Source of the DNA: Bacteroidota bacterium
GTDB taxonomy: Bacteria > Bacteroidota > Bacteroidia > Bacteroidales > Paludibacteraceae
DNA length: 37,838 bases
Assembly (NCBI GenBank): GCA_017860345.1
Contig: JAFNAV010000023.1
Location: 1 to 37,838 of the forward strand
Direction: 5' to 3'
Positions 1 to 7,852 of the stretch are shown here, in pieces. Both the position numbers and the translations under genes were made by a program. The number at the start of each line of letters is the position of its first letter. Position 1 is the first letter of the stretch. The notes beneath the pieces were generated by a model. The model was given only the letters and a program-made list of their open reading frames with translations. It made no database searches and was not told where the DNA came from.

Positions 1-296
1 TTGGCTTTTACCACCATAGCCATGGCGTTCCAGCGAATCATACTTTTGATGTGGCGTTCTATTTCACGATTGCCGGGGTAAGGAGGTTGTTGTGTCCGGC
101 TTATGGTGTTGATATATGGGGTGTTGGCTGTAAATGGTAAATTTACACCTGCCTTGTGAGCCCTCACCTGCAATTGGCGCAACAGCTCTACTACCCGGTC
201 GGGTCCCCATTGTTGTAATACATAATCCAAAGAGTAAAACCACTCTTCATTTTCTATTTCTTCAATATCTTTTGGAATAAACTTATTTGTATTCAT
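1..296 (-). CDS. aceE: Pyruvate dehydrogenase E1 component, homodimeric type (5' end only)
   Basis: Thiamine-diphosphate-dependent E1 subunit that decarboxylates pyruvate and passes the acetyl group to the E2 lipoyl domain; cytoplasmic. Only the first 98 codons are inside the window; the gene runs off the left edge. Reading from the ATG at 294-296, the protein shows the hallmark N-terminal blocks of AceE: an acidic start (IEEIENEEWFYSLDYVLQQ), a segment ANTPYINTI, then PPYPGNREIERHIKSMIRWNAMAMV, which matches the family's YINTI...PEYPGN.ELERRIRS.IRWNAM pattern. This is the single-chain (about 890 residue) E1, not the alpha/beta form. No clear -7/-33 promoter is visible upstream. Identification rests on motif memory, but the match is long and specific. 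Confidence 0.86.
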   Translation of the reverse strand, partial: MNTNKFIPKDIEEIENEEWFYSLDYVLQQWGPDRVVELLRQLQVRAHKAGVNLPFTANTPYINTISRTQQPPYPGNREIERHIKSMIRWNAMAMVVKA

Positions 297-470
297 TCTA
301 AATAACTTGTTTTGATTTGTATCCTATCCAACAATTAAAGAATGATTAAGTTTACCGGGTTTGGGTAGTTTTATAAATTTTCGTTATGCGGCACTATTTT
401 TCAAAGATTAGAGTTAGTAATGTTAATGGTGTGAGGCTGTTAGTGTACAGACTGATTTAATAATAACTGC

Positions 471-989
471 TTATAAGTCCAGCAGTCCTTCGGGAAGTTC
501 AACATGGATAATTTTTTTATCATGGTCGATACTCACAATATATTCATCGCCAACGGGGATAAGCAGCTCGTCTTTACCACTTCCTATTACAAACAAAGCA
601 TTGTCCGTAGTTTGGTCTACTTCGCTGATTGTGCCTATGCGTCCCCGTTGTTCATCAATCAGTTCAAAGCCGGTAAAATAATCCAGTTCAATTTCGGCAT
701 CATCTACCATCTCAAGGTATTTTTTGGGCAGAAAAACGGTAAGTCCGGCCAGTTGACGTGCTTTTTCGTCGGATTCGATACCTTCGAGTTTAATTAAAGC
801 GGTGGTGTTTGATTTAAACCGATGCTCTTCTAAAAAGAAAGGAACGAGAATTCCATCAATTTCAAGAATCAAAAAGGGTACATCTTCGGTATCAAAAACG
901 TCGGAAGTAAATGAGAAAGACATTTCGCCGTTAATGCCATGCGGTTTTGTAATTTGACCAATAGGGAAAACCTCTTCGTGTGATATCAT
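471..989 (-). CDS. rimM: Ribosome maturation factor RimM
   Basis: Assembly factor that binds ribosomal protein S19 and helps mature the head of the 30S subunit. The 172-residue length is normal for the family. The N-terminal RimM beta-barrel starts with EEVFPIGQITKPHGINGEM, the typical (G)xIxKxHGxxGE signature, and the C-terminal PRC-barrel part contains IGTISEVDQTTDNALFVI followed by ELLIPVGDEYI, as in other RimM proteins. The ATG at 987-989 fits the family N-terminus. A good Bacteroides-type promoter lies about 90-120 bp upstream. The gene precedes aceE on the same strand with a 174 bp gap, so cotranscription is possible but not shown. Confidence 0.93.
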   Translation of the reverse strand: MISHEEVFPIGQITKPHGINGEMSFSFTSDVFDTEDVPFLILEIDGILVPFFLEEHRFKSNTTALIKLEGIESDEKARQLAGLTVFLPKKYLEMVDDAEIELDYFTGFELIDEQRGRIGTISEVDQTTDNALFVIGSGKDELLIPVGDEYIVSIDHDKKIIHVELPEGLLDL

Positions 990-1455
990 GTCAGAAATTA
1001 ATTGAGCGTTATAATAAAAAAATTGTGAGCTCCCGGCAATGGGCTGTTCTGTACAAAGCTTTTTGCCGAATGTAGTTAGTACAAAGGTAATGAAAAAAAC
1101 ATTTCGATAACAATAAGCAATTCAGGAGTAAGCGAGTTTATTTGTAGAGGACAAAAAGATTTACTTAAAATCAGTATTTTAATTAAGCTAATGATTCAGA
1201 AGAGAGAATTAGCCCGATTTTGTCAATTACTACAATTTTTATGGCAAAAATTACACAGTAAAAAATTAATAATAATTTACTTTTGAAATCCGAAAATAAG
1301 GCTTCGCTTGTTTGAGCTTAGGATACTGAATATCAGCAACAGGTTAAGCATTTTTCAGTTCAAAAGTTTTCATTTAAAAAAAATCAGAAATTTATTTAAT
1401 TAAATAGTATACAAATAGTTGATTATTAGTGTGCTTGAGTAGAAAAACGAATCCG
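990..1455. other. Divergent intergenic region between rimM and the GH28 gene
   Basis: AT-rich, 466 bp, no supportable coding frame. Besides the rimM promoter it holds a plus-strand TACTTTTG at 1278-1285 that fits the -7 consensus TAnnTTTG, but I see no TTG at the proper distance upstream, so the GH28 promoter is only tentative. The same octamer occurs before susC (23724-23731). Confidence 0.4.
1082..1113 (-). promoter_or_regulatory. Bacteroides-type promoter for rimM
   Basis: On the minus strand the sequence reads TTG (1113-1111), 21 bp, then TACCTTTG (1089-1082). This fits the established Bacteroidota primary-sigma consensus TTG-N19-21-TAnnTTTG. Transcription would begin near 1075, about 85 bases before the rimM ATG. 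Confidence 0.6.
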
Positions 1456-3081
1456 ATGATACATTTAAGAAAAAGAGTAATAGCAGTAATTTGTTCGTTA
1501 GGTTTAGTCAGCGTGACTTTTGCAGGCGGTTATAAGCCCATAAGCAATAAAGAAGTGAAATCGTACTACAAGGATTTGCCCTTTGAAATGCCGGTGCTTA
1601 AAGTGCCTGCGTTTAAAAAATATTCAGTGCAGATAACTGAGTTTGGTGCAGTAGGTGATGGGCTGACTTTAAATACCGAGGCCTTTCGCAAGGCTATCGA
1701 CCACGTTACGGCCAAGGGAGGCGGTACGGTGGTGGTTCCGGCAGGAGTATGGCTTACCGGCCCTATTGTACTAAAAAGCAATGTGAATTTATATACGGAG
1801 GTCAATAGTTATGTGCTGTTTAGTCCTGATTTTAATCAATATCCGATAGTCGATGCTATTTTTGAAGGGCTGAATACGAAGCGTTGCCAGTCGCCCATAA
1901 GTGCTCATAATGCTACTAATATAGCCATTACCGGTTCCGGAGTGTTTGATGGTTCGGGCGATGCCTGGCGTCCGGTTAAAAAAGAGAAAATGACCGAAAG
2001 GCAGTTTAATGCATTGGTGAAAAAAGGAGGAGTTTTGGACGATAACAAAAAAACATGGTTTCCGAGCGAAGCATCTAAAGCGGCGCAAGCCATGTGTGTA
2101 GATCAGAATGTACCTGTAGGCGCCAATACCGATGCCGAATGGCTGGCTATTCGTGACTTCTTGCGCCCGGTGTTGCTCAACTTTGTACAATGTAAAAATA
2201 TTTTGCTCGATGGTGTTAGTTTCCAGAACTCTCCGGCGTGGAATCTGCATCCGCTGATGTCCGAAAACATAATCCTGAATAGAGTTACGGTAAGAAACCC
2301 CTGGTATTCGCAAAATGGTGATGGCATTGATCTTGAATCGTGCAAAAATTCGCTGATAGTGAACTCAAGTTTCGATGTGGGAGATGATGCTATTTGTATG
2401 AAATCGGGTAAAAACGAAGATGGACGTGCCCGGAATATGCCAACAGAAAATGTAATAGTTGAAAATTGCGTGGTATACCATGGTCACGGAGGCTTTGTGG
2501 TAGGTAGCGAGATGTCAGGCGACGTTCGGAATATCATGGTTAAGAAATGTACTTTTATGGGTACCGACGTGGGATTGCGCTTTAAGAGTACCCGCGGACG
2601 TGGAGGTGTGGTTGAGAATATCTATATCGAGGATATTAATATGACGGATATACCTACCGATCCTTTGTTGTTCGACTTGTTTTACGGAGGTAAAAGTCCG
2701 GCAGAGGAAGATTACGAAGAGGTGACCGATAGCGGACAAAGTATACCGGAAGTAACGGTTGAAACTCCGGCATTCCGAAATATTTTTATCCGTAATATTG
2801 TTTCGAATAATTCGGATAGAGCTATGTTCTTCAATGGACTGCCCGAAATGAAGGTGCAAAATGTAAGGGTGGAAAACTCGGTGTTTAATTCCCGGATAGG
2901 TGCTGTGCTGAATCAGACCAGTGGTTTGGTGATGAAAAATATAAAAATTGACCACAAGGTAGGCGATATGGTACAGATACATAATGTGGATAATGCTGTT
3001 CTGGAAAATATTACTGATCACAACGGAAAAACTTCCAGAGTTAAGCAGTCGGGACAAAATAGCAATATCGTGATTAAATAA
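1456..3081 (+). CDS. Glycoside hydrolase family 28 (polygalacturonase-like), secreted
   Basis: Predicted inverting pectinase hydrolysing galacturonic-acid linkages in pectin or rhamnogalacturonan. From the ATG at 1456 the protein is 541 residues; an in-frame GTG at 1429 would add nine residues before the signal peptide, so I prefer the ATG, which begins MIHLRKRVIAVICSLGLVSV with a cleavage region near FAGG. After a short linker comes VQITEFGAVGDGLTLNTEAF, the usual start of the right-handed beta-helix. All GH28 active-site blocks are present (numbered from this ATG): NGDGID about 287-292, GDD about 309-311, GHG about 343-345 and RFKS about 375-378. It is therefore probably active; endo or exo mode cannot be told. 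A hairpin terminator follows at 3101-3143. Confidence 0.93.
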   Translation: MIHLRKRVIAVICSLGLVSVTFAGGYKPISNKEVKSYYKDLPFEMPVLKVPAFKKYSVQITEFGAVGDGLTLNTEAFRKAIDHVTAKGGGTVVVPAGVWLTGPIVLKSNVNLYTEVNSYVLFSPDFNQYPIVDAIFEGLNTKRCQSPISAHNATNIAITGSGVFDGSGDAWRPVKKEKMTERQFNALVKKGGVLDDNKKTWFPSEASKAAQAMCVDQNVPVGANTDAEWLAIRDFLRPVLLNFVQCKNILLDGVSFQNSPAWNLHPLMSENIILNRVTVRNPWYSQNGDGIDLESCKNSLIVNSSFDVGDDAICMKSGKNEDGRARNMPTENVIVENCVVYHGHGGFVVGSEMSGDVRNIMVKKCTFMGTDVGLRFKSTRGRGGVVENIYIEDINMTDIPTDPLLFDLFYGGKSPAEEDYEEVTDSGQSIPEVTVETPAFRNIFIRNIVSNNSDRAMFFNGLPEMKVQNVRVENSVFNSRIGAVLNQTSGLVMKNIKIDHKVGDMVQIHNVDNAVLENITDHNGKTSRVKQSGQNSNIVIK

Positions 3082-3100
3082 CGTATAAAGATTGTTAATC

Positions 3101-3143
3101 TGCAAAACGCAAAGCTGCCTTTTGGGTATCTTTGCGTTTTGTA
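3101..3143 (+). terminator. Intrinsic terminator after the GH28 gene
   Basis: A perfect 12-bp inverted repeat, CAAAACGCAAAG (3103-3114) and CTTTGCGTTTTG (3130-3141), with a 15-base loop and T-rich 3' arm, begins about 20 bp past the stop codon. It implies that the next gene needs its own promoter. Confidence 0.65.
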
Positions 3144-3242
3144 TTAGTAGATTGCAGGCAAACAAGTAGATCATAAAACGACTCCGATAACTGTGATCTC
3201 AGAGAGCAGATTGTTAATGAATTGCTTTATCTATTTTTTCTA

Positions 3243-3549
3243 AGTACATGACAAAAAAAGAATAGAAACGCGGATATGGCGGATTTTGCTGATATACACT
3301 GATTTATTGTAATAACAAAACGGATTTTAATTCTGATTTGTTTACTACGTAAATGGCGGATTAGTGCTCGCTGCTGAAAATCAGCTGACTTCACTTGTGA
3401 AGTCTAAAATCTGTAATGTAATCCGTATTAGGAAAACTTTTGAGTTTGCAGCGAAAATATGTTTAATCCGCTATATCCGCGTTTCTATTCACATGAATCA
3501 CTATTCACATCCATGAATTATAATCAAAATTGAATTTTTGTCATGTACT
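3243..3549. repeat. About 307-bp nested inverted repeat (MITE-like or giant hairpin), non-coding
   Basis: The ends are a perfect 15-bp inverted repeat: AGTACATGACAAAAA at 3243-3257 and its complement at 3535-3549. Just inside, 26 bases at 3260-3285 are the complement of 3465-3490 with one mismatch (core AGAAACGCGGATAT). Between them the left half carries repeated CGGATT/CTGATT units and the right half their complements (AATCCG, AATCTG). Two compact hairpins sit near the centre: GCTGA-AAA-TCAGC (3373-3385) and GACTTCAC-TT-GTGAAGTC (3387-3404). There is no ORF, and no convincing target duplication beyond a few A/T bases. The whole could fold into one long imperfect stem. Confidence 0.75.
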
Positions 3550-3586
3550 AAACCAGTTTTATTGAAAAAATATTATGAAACATCCA

Positions 3587-3602
3587 TGAGTAAGTTTACT
3601 CA
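3587..3602. promoter_or_regulatory. Short palindrome, possible operator
   Basis: TGAGTAA-GT-TTACTCA is a perfect 7-bp dyad about 90 bp before the DUF4861 start codon. It is too short and lacks a T-run, so it is not an intrinsic terminator; an operator half-site pair is possible but unproven. Confidence 0.3.
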
Positions 3603-3629
3603 CACAAGGGAATAATTAATAAATCCGGC

Positions 3630-3689
3630 AATACCTCAATCAGTCGGGGAGCCTCTCTTCCGGGGAGGTTGGAGGGTCTTTTTAAATAG
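3630..3689 (+). repeat. CCTCCCC-type intergenic repeat abutting the DUF4861 start
   Basis: The stretch CCTCTCTTCCGGGGAGG at 3652-3668 forms a small hairpin (CCTCTC with GGGAGG, one G-T pair) and is followed by TTGGAGGGTCTTTTT up to 3683, six bases before the ATG. The complement reads ACCCTCCAACCTCCCC, a motif I remember as recurring between genes in many Bacteroidota. The hairpin lies in the translation-initiation region of the next gene. Family membership is from memory, not a search. Confidence 0.45.
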
Positions 3690-4877
3690 ATGAAAACAAA
3701 ATTATTATTTATAGCCGCTTTATGTATTGGGTCGCTTTCGGCTAATTCTGTAAAAATAAGTGTAAGTAACCCTAATGCAGTGCATACGGAAAATGCGCCG
3801 GTGGTGGTCAAATTAGATAACTATCGCAAAATATCGCCCGATAAACGTAGTCAGTTGGCCGTTTTTATGGAAGGAAAACAAATCAGCAGTCAGATTGACG
3901 ATCTGAATAATGACGGTGTGCCTGATGAGCTTGTGTTCCTTATCGACCTGAAGGCGGGCCAAACTCGCAAGGTAACACTCAAAACTGTTCAGGAATCGAA
4001 AAAGGTCAAGTTCCCGGCCGGGGTGTATGCCGATCTTATTGTAAAAGAAAAAGATGGCAGTAAAAAGTTTGTAAAAGAAGTTTCGTCGGACAAAAATAAT
4101 ATGTACAATGCGTTGCATCATCATGGTGTGGCGTTTGAATCGGCATTGATGGCTTACCGCATTTATTTTGATAATAAAAGTACGATAGATGTATACGGTA
4201 AAGTAAAGCCGCAACTGGAGCTTGCGCAAACAGGCTGGTATCCTACCGATGAACAAGCCGCAGCTGGTTTTGGCGACGATATTATTCGTGTGTTTGGGTC
4301 GGTAGGCGTTGGTAGTGTTAAGGGTTGGGATGGGCAGAAAGCTTTGCATATTGATAAATTTGACAAACGTACACAACGTATCGTGGCTGTAGGCAATGTA
4401 CGTGCCGTTGTAGAGAGTGTGGTAGAAGGTTGGCAATACGAAGGTAAAAAGATTAATATGACCGTGCGGTATATACTTTACGCGCATCACCGCGATGCTG
4501 TGTGCGAGCTTACAGCCTCTGAAGATATCAACACGCTGACTACCGGAGTGCAAACCATAGCCGGCGGGCCAGTGCTTAAAACTGAGCGTGGTTTGGTAGG
4601 TTCCTGGGGTACCGACTATCCTGTAACAGACACCGTAAAGTACGGAAAACAAACTTGCGGTTTGGGAGTGTTTGTGCCGCTACCTTATGCCGGTAAGCAG
4701 GTTTCCGAGGGTTTGAATAATCTGTTTCTTATGTCGTACAAGCGAGGAGATACACTGCGTTTTTTCTTAACGGCTGTGGCTGCCAAAGAAGAAAATAATA
4801 GAATTAAAACAGCTGCCGATTTTTTTGCTTATCTGGATAGCTGGAGCAAACAACTATTGCCTGTGGTAGTTAAATAG
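3690..4877 (+). CDS. DUF4861 family protein, exported
   Basis: A 395-residue protein with a clear Sec signal (MKTKLLFIAALCIGSLSANS). The body has the features I associate with DUF4861: an N-terminal beta domain (VKISVSNPNAV...PVVVKLD), the block NALHHHGVAFESALMAYRIYFDNKSTIDVYGK split around residues 140-170, and a C-terminal part with VRYILYAHHRDAVCELT and DFFAYLDSWSKQLLP. The family is common in Bacteroidota loci for pectin breakdown, and the GH28 gene upstream on the same strand supports that setting. I know of no settled catalytic activity, so only a role in periplasmic pectin or glycan use is inferred. Its start is crowded by a hairpin repeat. A weak GGCTAA/TTAGCT hairpin with a T-run lies just after the stop. 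Confidence 0.82.
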   Translation: MKTKLLFIAALCIGSLSANSVKISVSNPNAVHTENAPVVVKLDNYRKISPDKRSQLAVFMEGKQISSQIDDLNNDGVPDELVFLIDLKAGQTRKVTLKTVQESKKVKFPAGVYADLIVKEKDGSKKFVKEVSSDKNNMYNALHHHGVAFESALMAYRIYFDNKSTIDVYGKVKPQLELAQTGWYPTDEQAAAGFGDDIIRVFGSVGVGSVKGWDGQKALHIDKFDKRTQRIVAVGNVRAVVESVVEGWQYEGKKINMTVRYILYAHHRDAVCELTASEDINTLTTGVQTIAGGPVLKTERGLVGSWGTDYPVTDTVKYGKQTCGLGVFVPLPYAGKQVSEGLNNLFLMSYKRGDTLRFFLTAVAAKEENNRIKTAADFFAYLDSWSKQLLPVVVK

Positions 4878-4973
4878 GCTTTGCGCCGGAATTGGCTAAG
4901 CTGTTAGCTATTAGTTTTTTGGATAGTAATCAAAAAAAGAATTCAATAATGATTTACTTTTCAAACTATTGTA

Positions 4974-4981
4974 TATATTTG
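4974..4981 (+). promoter_or_regulatory. -7 element for the 78-residue ORF
   Basis: TATATTTG is a perfect TAnnTTTG -7 box about 49 bp before the ATG at 5030. The expected TTG at -33 is not clear (TTTAC is present at that distance). Confidence 0.45.
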
Positions 4982-5029
4982 TTGCGTATTAAGTATTTCA
5001 GATATAATTAATCTTAAAATTTAATCGCT

Positions 5030-5266
5030 ATGTCAAAGTTCAGATTACAGGTTGAAGACCTTGGCAATGATGTGAAAAATTACAAACCTCAGATGCGGAT
5101 TCTTTTCGTTTGGTTTTATATTATTCTCGAAAACGACAGGGTATCTTTGAGAAATAATTCGAAACAATTTTTTACCCGCCGTCAGGAGGCTGTAGATGTA
5201 ATTGAAATGTATAAAAGGAAATTGTGGCAAAAAAACAGTGAGTTTACTTACGAGTATATTCGCTAA
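5030..5266 (+). CDS. Small conserved-looking hypothetical protein, 78 residues
   Basis: I do not recognise this protein. It begins MSKFRLQVEDLGNDVKNY, has an aromatic/aliphatic stretch RILFVWFYIILEN (about residues 24-37, too polar at its borders to call a membrane segment) and a basic, charged C-terminal half (FFTRRQEAVDVIEMYKRKLW). There is no signal peptide. That it is a real gene is supported by its own -7 box 49 bp upstream, an ATG after an AT-rich leader, and a strong hairpin directly after its stop. It is a single-gene unit facing the HTH/DUF2975 pair. Function unknown. Confidence 0.6.
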   Translation: MSKFRLQVEDLGNDVKNYKPQMRILFVWFYIILENDRVSLRNNSKQFFTRRQEAVDVIEMYKRKLWQKNSEFTYEYIR

Positions 5267-5292
5267 CTGCAAAAGCTCCGTTTTTTATGATG

Positions 5293-5334
5293 CAGAAAGG
5301 GTGTACGAAACTTAAAAATCGTACACCCTTTCTG
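5293..5334. terminator. Bidirectional hairpin between convergent genes
   Basis: A perfect 16-bp stem, CAGAAAGGGTGTACGA (5293-5308) with its complement (5319-5334), with a 10-base A-rich loop, lies between the plus-strand 78-residue ORF and the minus-strand HTH gene. T-runs flank weakly on either side, so termination in both directions is plausible. Confidence 0.6.
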
Positions 5335-5356
5335 TATATTCGGCAATGCCAATGAG

Positions 5357-5566
5357 CTATTCCTCGTCTTTAAATTCAAGGATATCGGCTGGTTGGCAAT
5401 CGAGCACTTTGCATATAGCCTCCAGCGTGCTGAAGCGTATGGCTTTAGCTTTACCTGTTTTGAGAATGGATAGATTTGCCGGTGTAATATCCACTTTTTC
5501 GGAAAGCTCATTGAGAGAAATTTTTCTGCGAGCCATCATTACATCCAAATTTACAATTATCGGCAT
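5357..5566 (-). CDS. Small Cro/C1-type HTH regulator (YozG-like)
   Basis: A 69-residue protein that is almost only a HTH_XRE domain: MPIIVNLDVMMARRKISLNE leads into the helix-turn-helix (LSEKVDITPANLSILKTGK, about residues 20-40), followed by STLEAICKVLDCQPADILEF, the usual C-terminal helices. Such minimal regulators are habitually paired with a DUF2975 membrane protein, and exactly that gene lies 27 bp upstream on the same strand. The pair is probably one transcript; the regulator likely acts on its own operon. The signal sensed is unknown. Confidence 0.9.
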   Translation of the reverse strand: MPIIVNLDVMMARRKISLNELSEKVDITPANLSILKTGKAKAIRFSTLEAICKVLDCQPADILEFKDEE

Positions 5567-5593
5567 ATAAGTATCAGTTTTTCTTTAAAAATA

Positions 5594-6250
5594 TCAGATT
5601 GTCAGATCCTGTTCTTCTTTTATCTCAATAGCTATTTTCAGAACCTCATTCATAATCAGGATAACTACACCCATTATAATTGAGTTAAAATCAATGGCTC
5701 TGGTGTACGAAAATTCATAATGAGTAAGATCCACCATATATTGAGCTAAAAAGATATTGGCCGATTGCATAAGCGAGCCGAAAACACCTATGGCAAGAAT
5801 AATAATTCCAATACGGTTGATTCTTGTAAGGTTAATACGCTCGAAAACTTCGGACTGTTGCAGTGATCGTAGGATTTTAACAACCAGAAAAGGTATCCAT
5901 AATCCAAGTATTAGTGTGGCAGCGGTAAGCAGGCCTGAAATAACCTGCAGTATAATCCACCAAACCGGTTTTTCGGGGAGTGAGTGTACCAAAATCGATA
6001 TGTTGATAGGTCGAATCAGTACTTTATCATTGGTTTTGAGGTTAGTTTCAGTTGTTTCCATGTAATTCGGATTTTTTGATATTACGTCCATCATCAAAAA
6101 ATCGTCGGTTTTGGTTTTCGAGTCAATTTCGTATCGGGCAATGGCTAATCCATACTTTACGCCTTCAATAAATGGCATGATAGCACCCTGATACAGACTG
6201 CCAAAGAACACAATTAATAATATAATGCAAAGAGTTTTGAGACGTTTCAT
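5594..6250 (-). CDS. DUF2975 integral membrane protein
   Basis: A 218-residue inner-membrane protein with about four hydrophobic helices: residues 5-25 (TLCIILLIVFFGSLY), about 95-120 (WWIILQVISGLLTAATLILGL), about 148-170 (IGIIILAIGVFGSL) and about 188-205 (SIIMGVVILIMN). The loop SLQQSEVFERINLTRINRIG between helices 2 and 3 is characteristic of DUF2975. It is transcribed just ahead of the minimal HTH regulator, the conserved partner of this family. A membrane signal-to-regulator role is inferred from this pairing only. Confidence 0.85.
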   Translation of the reverse strand: MKRLKTLCIILLIVFFGSLYQGAIMPFIEGVKYGLAIARYEIDSKTKTDDFLMMDVISKNPNYMETTETNLKTNDKVLIRPINISILVHSLPEKPVWWIILQVISGLLTAATLILGLWIPFLVVKILRSLQQSEVFERINLTRINRIGIIILAIGVFGSLMQSANIFLAQYMVDLTHYEFSYTRAIDFNSIIMGVVILIMNEVLKIAIEIKEEQDLTI

Positions 6251-6401
6251 AGAGGAATAACTTATAAATCTTCAATATGAATAAAAAAGCAAACAAAGTA
6301 AGTCTTTTTTTTTGAAATATCAAAATGGAAGTTCTGATATTCTATACATTAGGTCGAAAGTTTTGTAGGATATTTATTGGTTTCTATAGTAACTTCAATG
6401 C

Positions 6402-7778
6402 CTATTTTACCTCAATTATTTGCAACTGAGGTGCGTTAAGTCTCACTTTTAGCCATTCGTTCAGGTTTCTGTCATAACTACTGGAGCTTTTCTTCCATTC
6501 TACATAAAAAACAGGAAAAGTATCTTGTTGCAGCGTAGTTGGGTTAGTGAAAACCGACGAACTGAACGAAAATTTTTCAATGTCGGGATATTGAATTTTT
6601 AATTCGCGGGCAACTTTTATCATTTCATCATTCATGCCAGCATATTTTTCCAGTTTGTATGACATCCGGGCAATCAGCGTATCTTTTTCTTTCAGTTGTT
6701 GATCTTGTTTGTCGAGTAGTTTTGATATAAACATTTCCTGCGTGCCCATATCAATGCTACCACCGGTTTGCTTTACAATGAGGTTGGTTCCGGCCAATCC
6801 GTAATCAGATAGCTTGCCTTTTAATCTTTCCAGCTGTTCATCGGTTAATTTGCCTCCAATTAACGATAGCGCGATAGCCGATTGCTTAGACGAATAGGTT
6901 CGTTGAGTGTTGATGACTTCGATATTATTGAACATTTCAAGTTCTTGTATCTCGTGTAGATATTTTGTAGCCTGCGAGTTGAATCTGGTTTCGTTTACCA
7001 ACGACCAGGCCATATAAATACTTGGTAATATGGCAATGATGGCAAATATGGTAATTGAGCGTTTTACAACACGTTCTCTGTTAGGGTTTACAAACTGCTT
7101 TACCGGAAAGTGCAGATAGCGAACCATCAGGAAAGTGGCTAAGGCAATAAAAAATGAGTTGATGAAAAAAAGATAGAAAGCTCCGAAAAAATAAGACATT
7201 TGTCCGCTTGCCAATCCGTATCCGGCAGTACAGAGCGGCGGCATCAGCGCTGTTGCAATGGCTACCCCTGAGATGATGGTAATTTTACTTTCCCTGCGCG
7301 AAGCGGCTACTATGCCGGCCATGCCGCCAAAGAGTGCTATAAATACATCGAATATTGTAGGGGTGGTTCGGGCAAGCAGTTCAGACTGGGCGTCGCTCAA
7401 CGGGCTGATAAAGAAATATGTGGTAGATGCCAACAGGCTTATAGCCACCATTGTAAACAGGTTGCGCAGCGAGTTTCGTAGCAGTTCATTGTCGAAAGTT
7501 CCTACGGCCAGCCCTACTCCGTTGATGGGTCCCATCAACGGAGAGATAAGCATGGCGCCGATAATTACAGCAGTAGAATTTACATTCAGACCTACCGATG
7601 CTACTATGATGGCAAAAAACAAAATCCAAACATTAGAGCCCCTGAATTCGATGTCTTTTTTTATCGATTCTATGGTTGCTTCTATGTGTGTATCATTATG
7701 AATATCAGCAATATTGCGTATCGATTTCAAAATACGTTTCAATAAACTCTTTTTGCTTTCAGGAATATTTTCTGTCAT
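6402..7778 (-). CDS. DUF389 domain membrane protein
   Basis: A 458-residue protein. The N-terminal half is the DUF389 membrane domain: after a charged start come FRGSNVWILFFAIIVASVGLNVNSTAVIIGAMLISPLMGP in pieces (about residues 47-86), then further helices with ISGVAIATALMPPLCTAGYGLASG, the best-known motif of the family. A last helix is near residues 226-245. The C-terminal 200 residues are soluble, with a QXLKEKDTLIARMSYKLEKY coiled segment, a size typical of the long Bacteroidota members. Function is not established. No clear promoter match upstream. Confidence 0.88.
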   Translation of the reverse strand: MTENIPESKKSLLKRILKSIRNIADIHNDTHIEATIESIKKDIEFRGSNVWILFFAIIVASVGLNVNSTAVIIGAMLISPLMGPINGVGLAVGTFDNELLRNSLRNLFTMVAISLLASTTYFFISPLSDAQSELLARTTPTIFDVFIALFGGMAGIVAASRRESKITIISGVAIATALMPPLCTAGYGLASGQMSYFFGAFYLFFINSFFIALATFLMVRYLHFPVKQFVNPNRERVVKRSITIFAIIAILPSIYMAWSLVNETRFNSQATKYLHEIQELEMFNNIEVINTQRTYSSKQSAIALSLIGGKLTDEQLERLKGKLSDYGLAGTNLIVKQTGGSIDMGTQEMFISKLLDKQDQQLKEKDTLIARMSYKLEKYAGMNDEMIKVARELKIQYPDIEKFSFSSSVFTNPTTLQQDTFPVFYVEWKKSSSSYDRNLNEWLKVRLNAPQLQIIEVK

Positions 7779-7852
7779 ATCTTTCTTATTAGCTGTAAGT
7801 TATTTTCAATATAATTTGAATTCGGTAATGCAGGTTTATTGCCTTACCTTGT

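Noticed and set aside
3243..3549. The inverted repeat as an insertion sequence or CRISPR
   Set aside because: No transposase frame and no regular direct-repeat/spacer pattern; a non-autonomous repeat or structured RNA fits better.
3813..4652. A 279-codon minus-strand open frame
   Set aside because: It is antisense to the DUF4861 gene, which has a signal peptide and recognisable family blocks; the antisense product has no such features.
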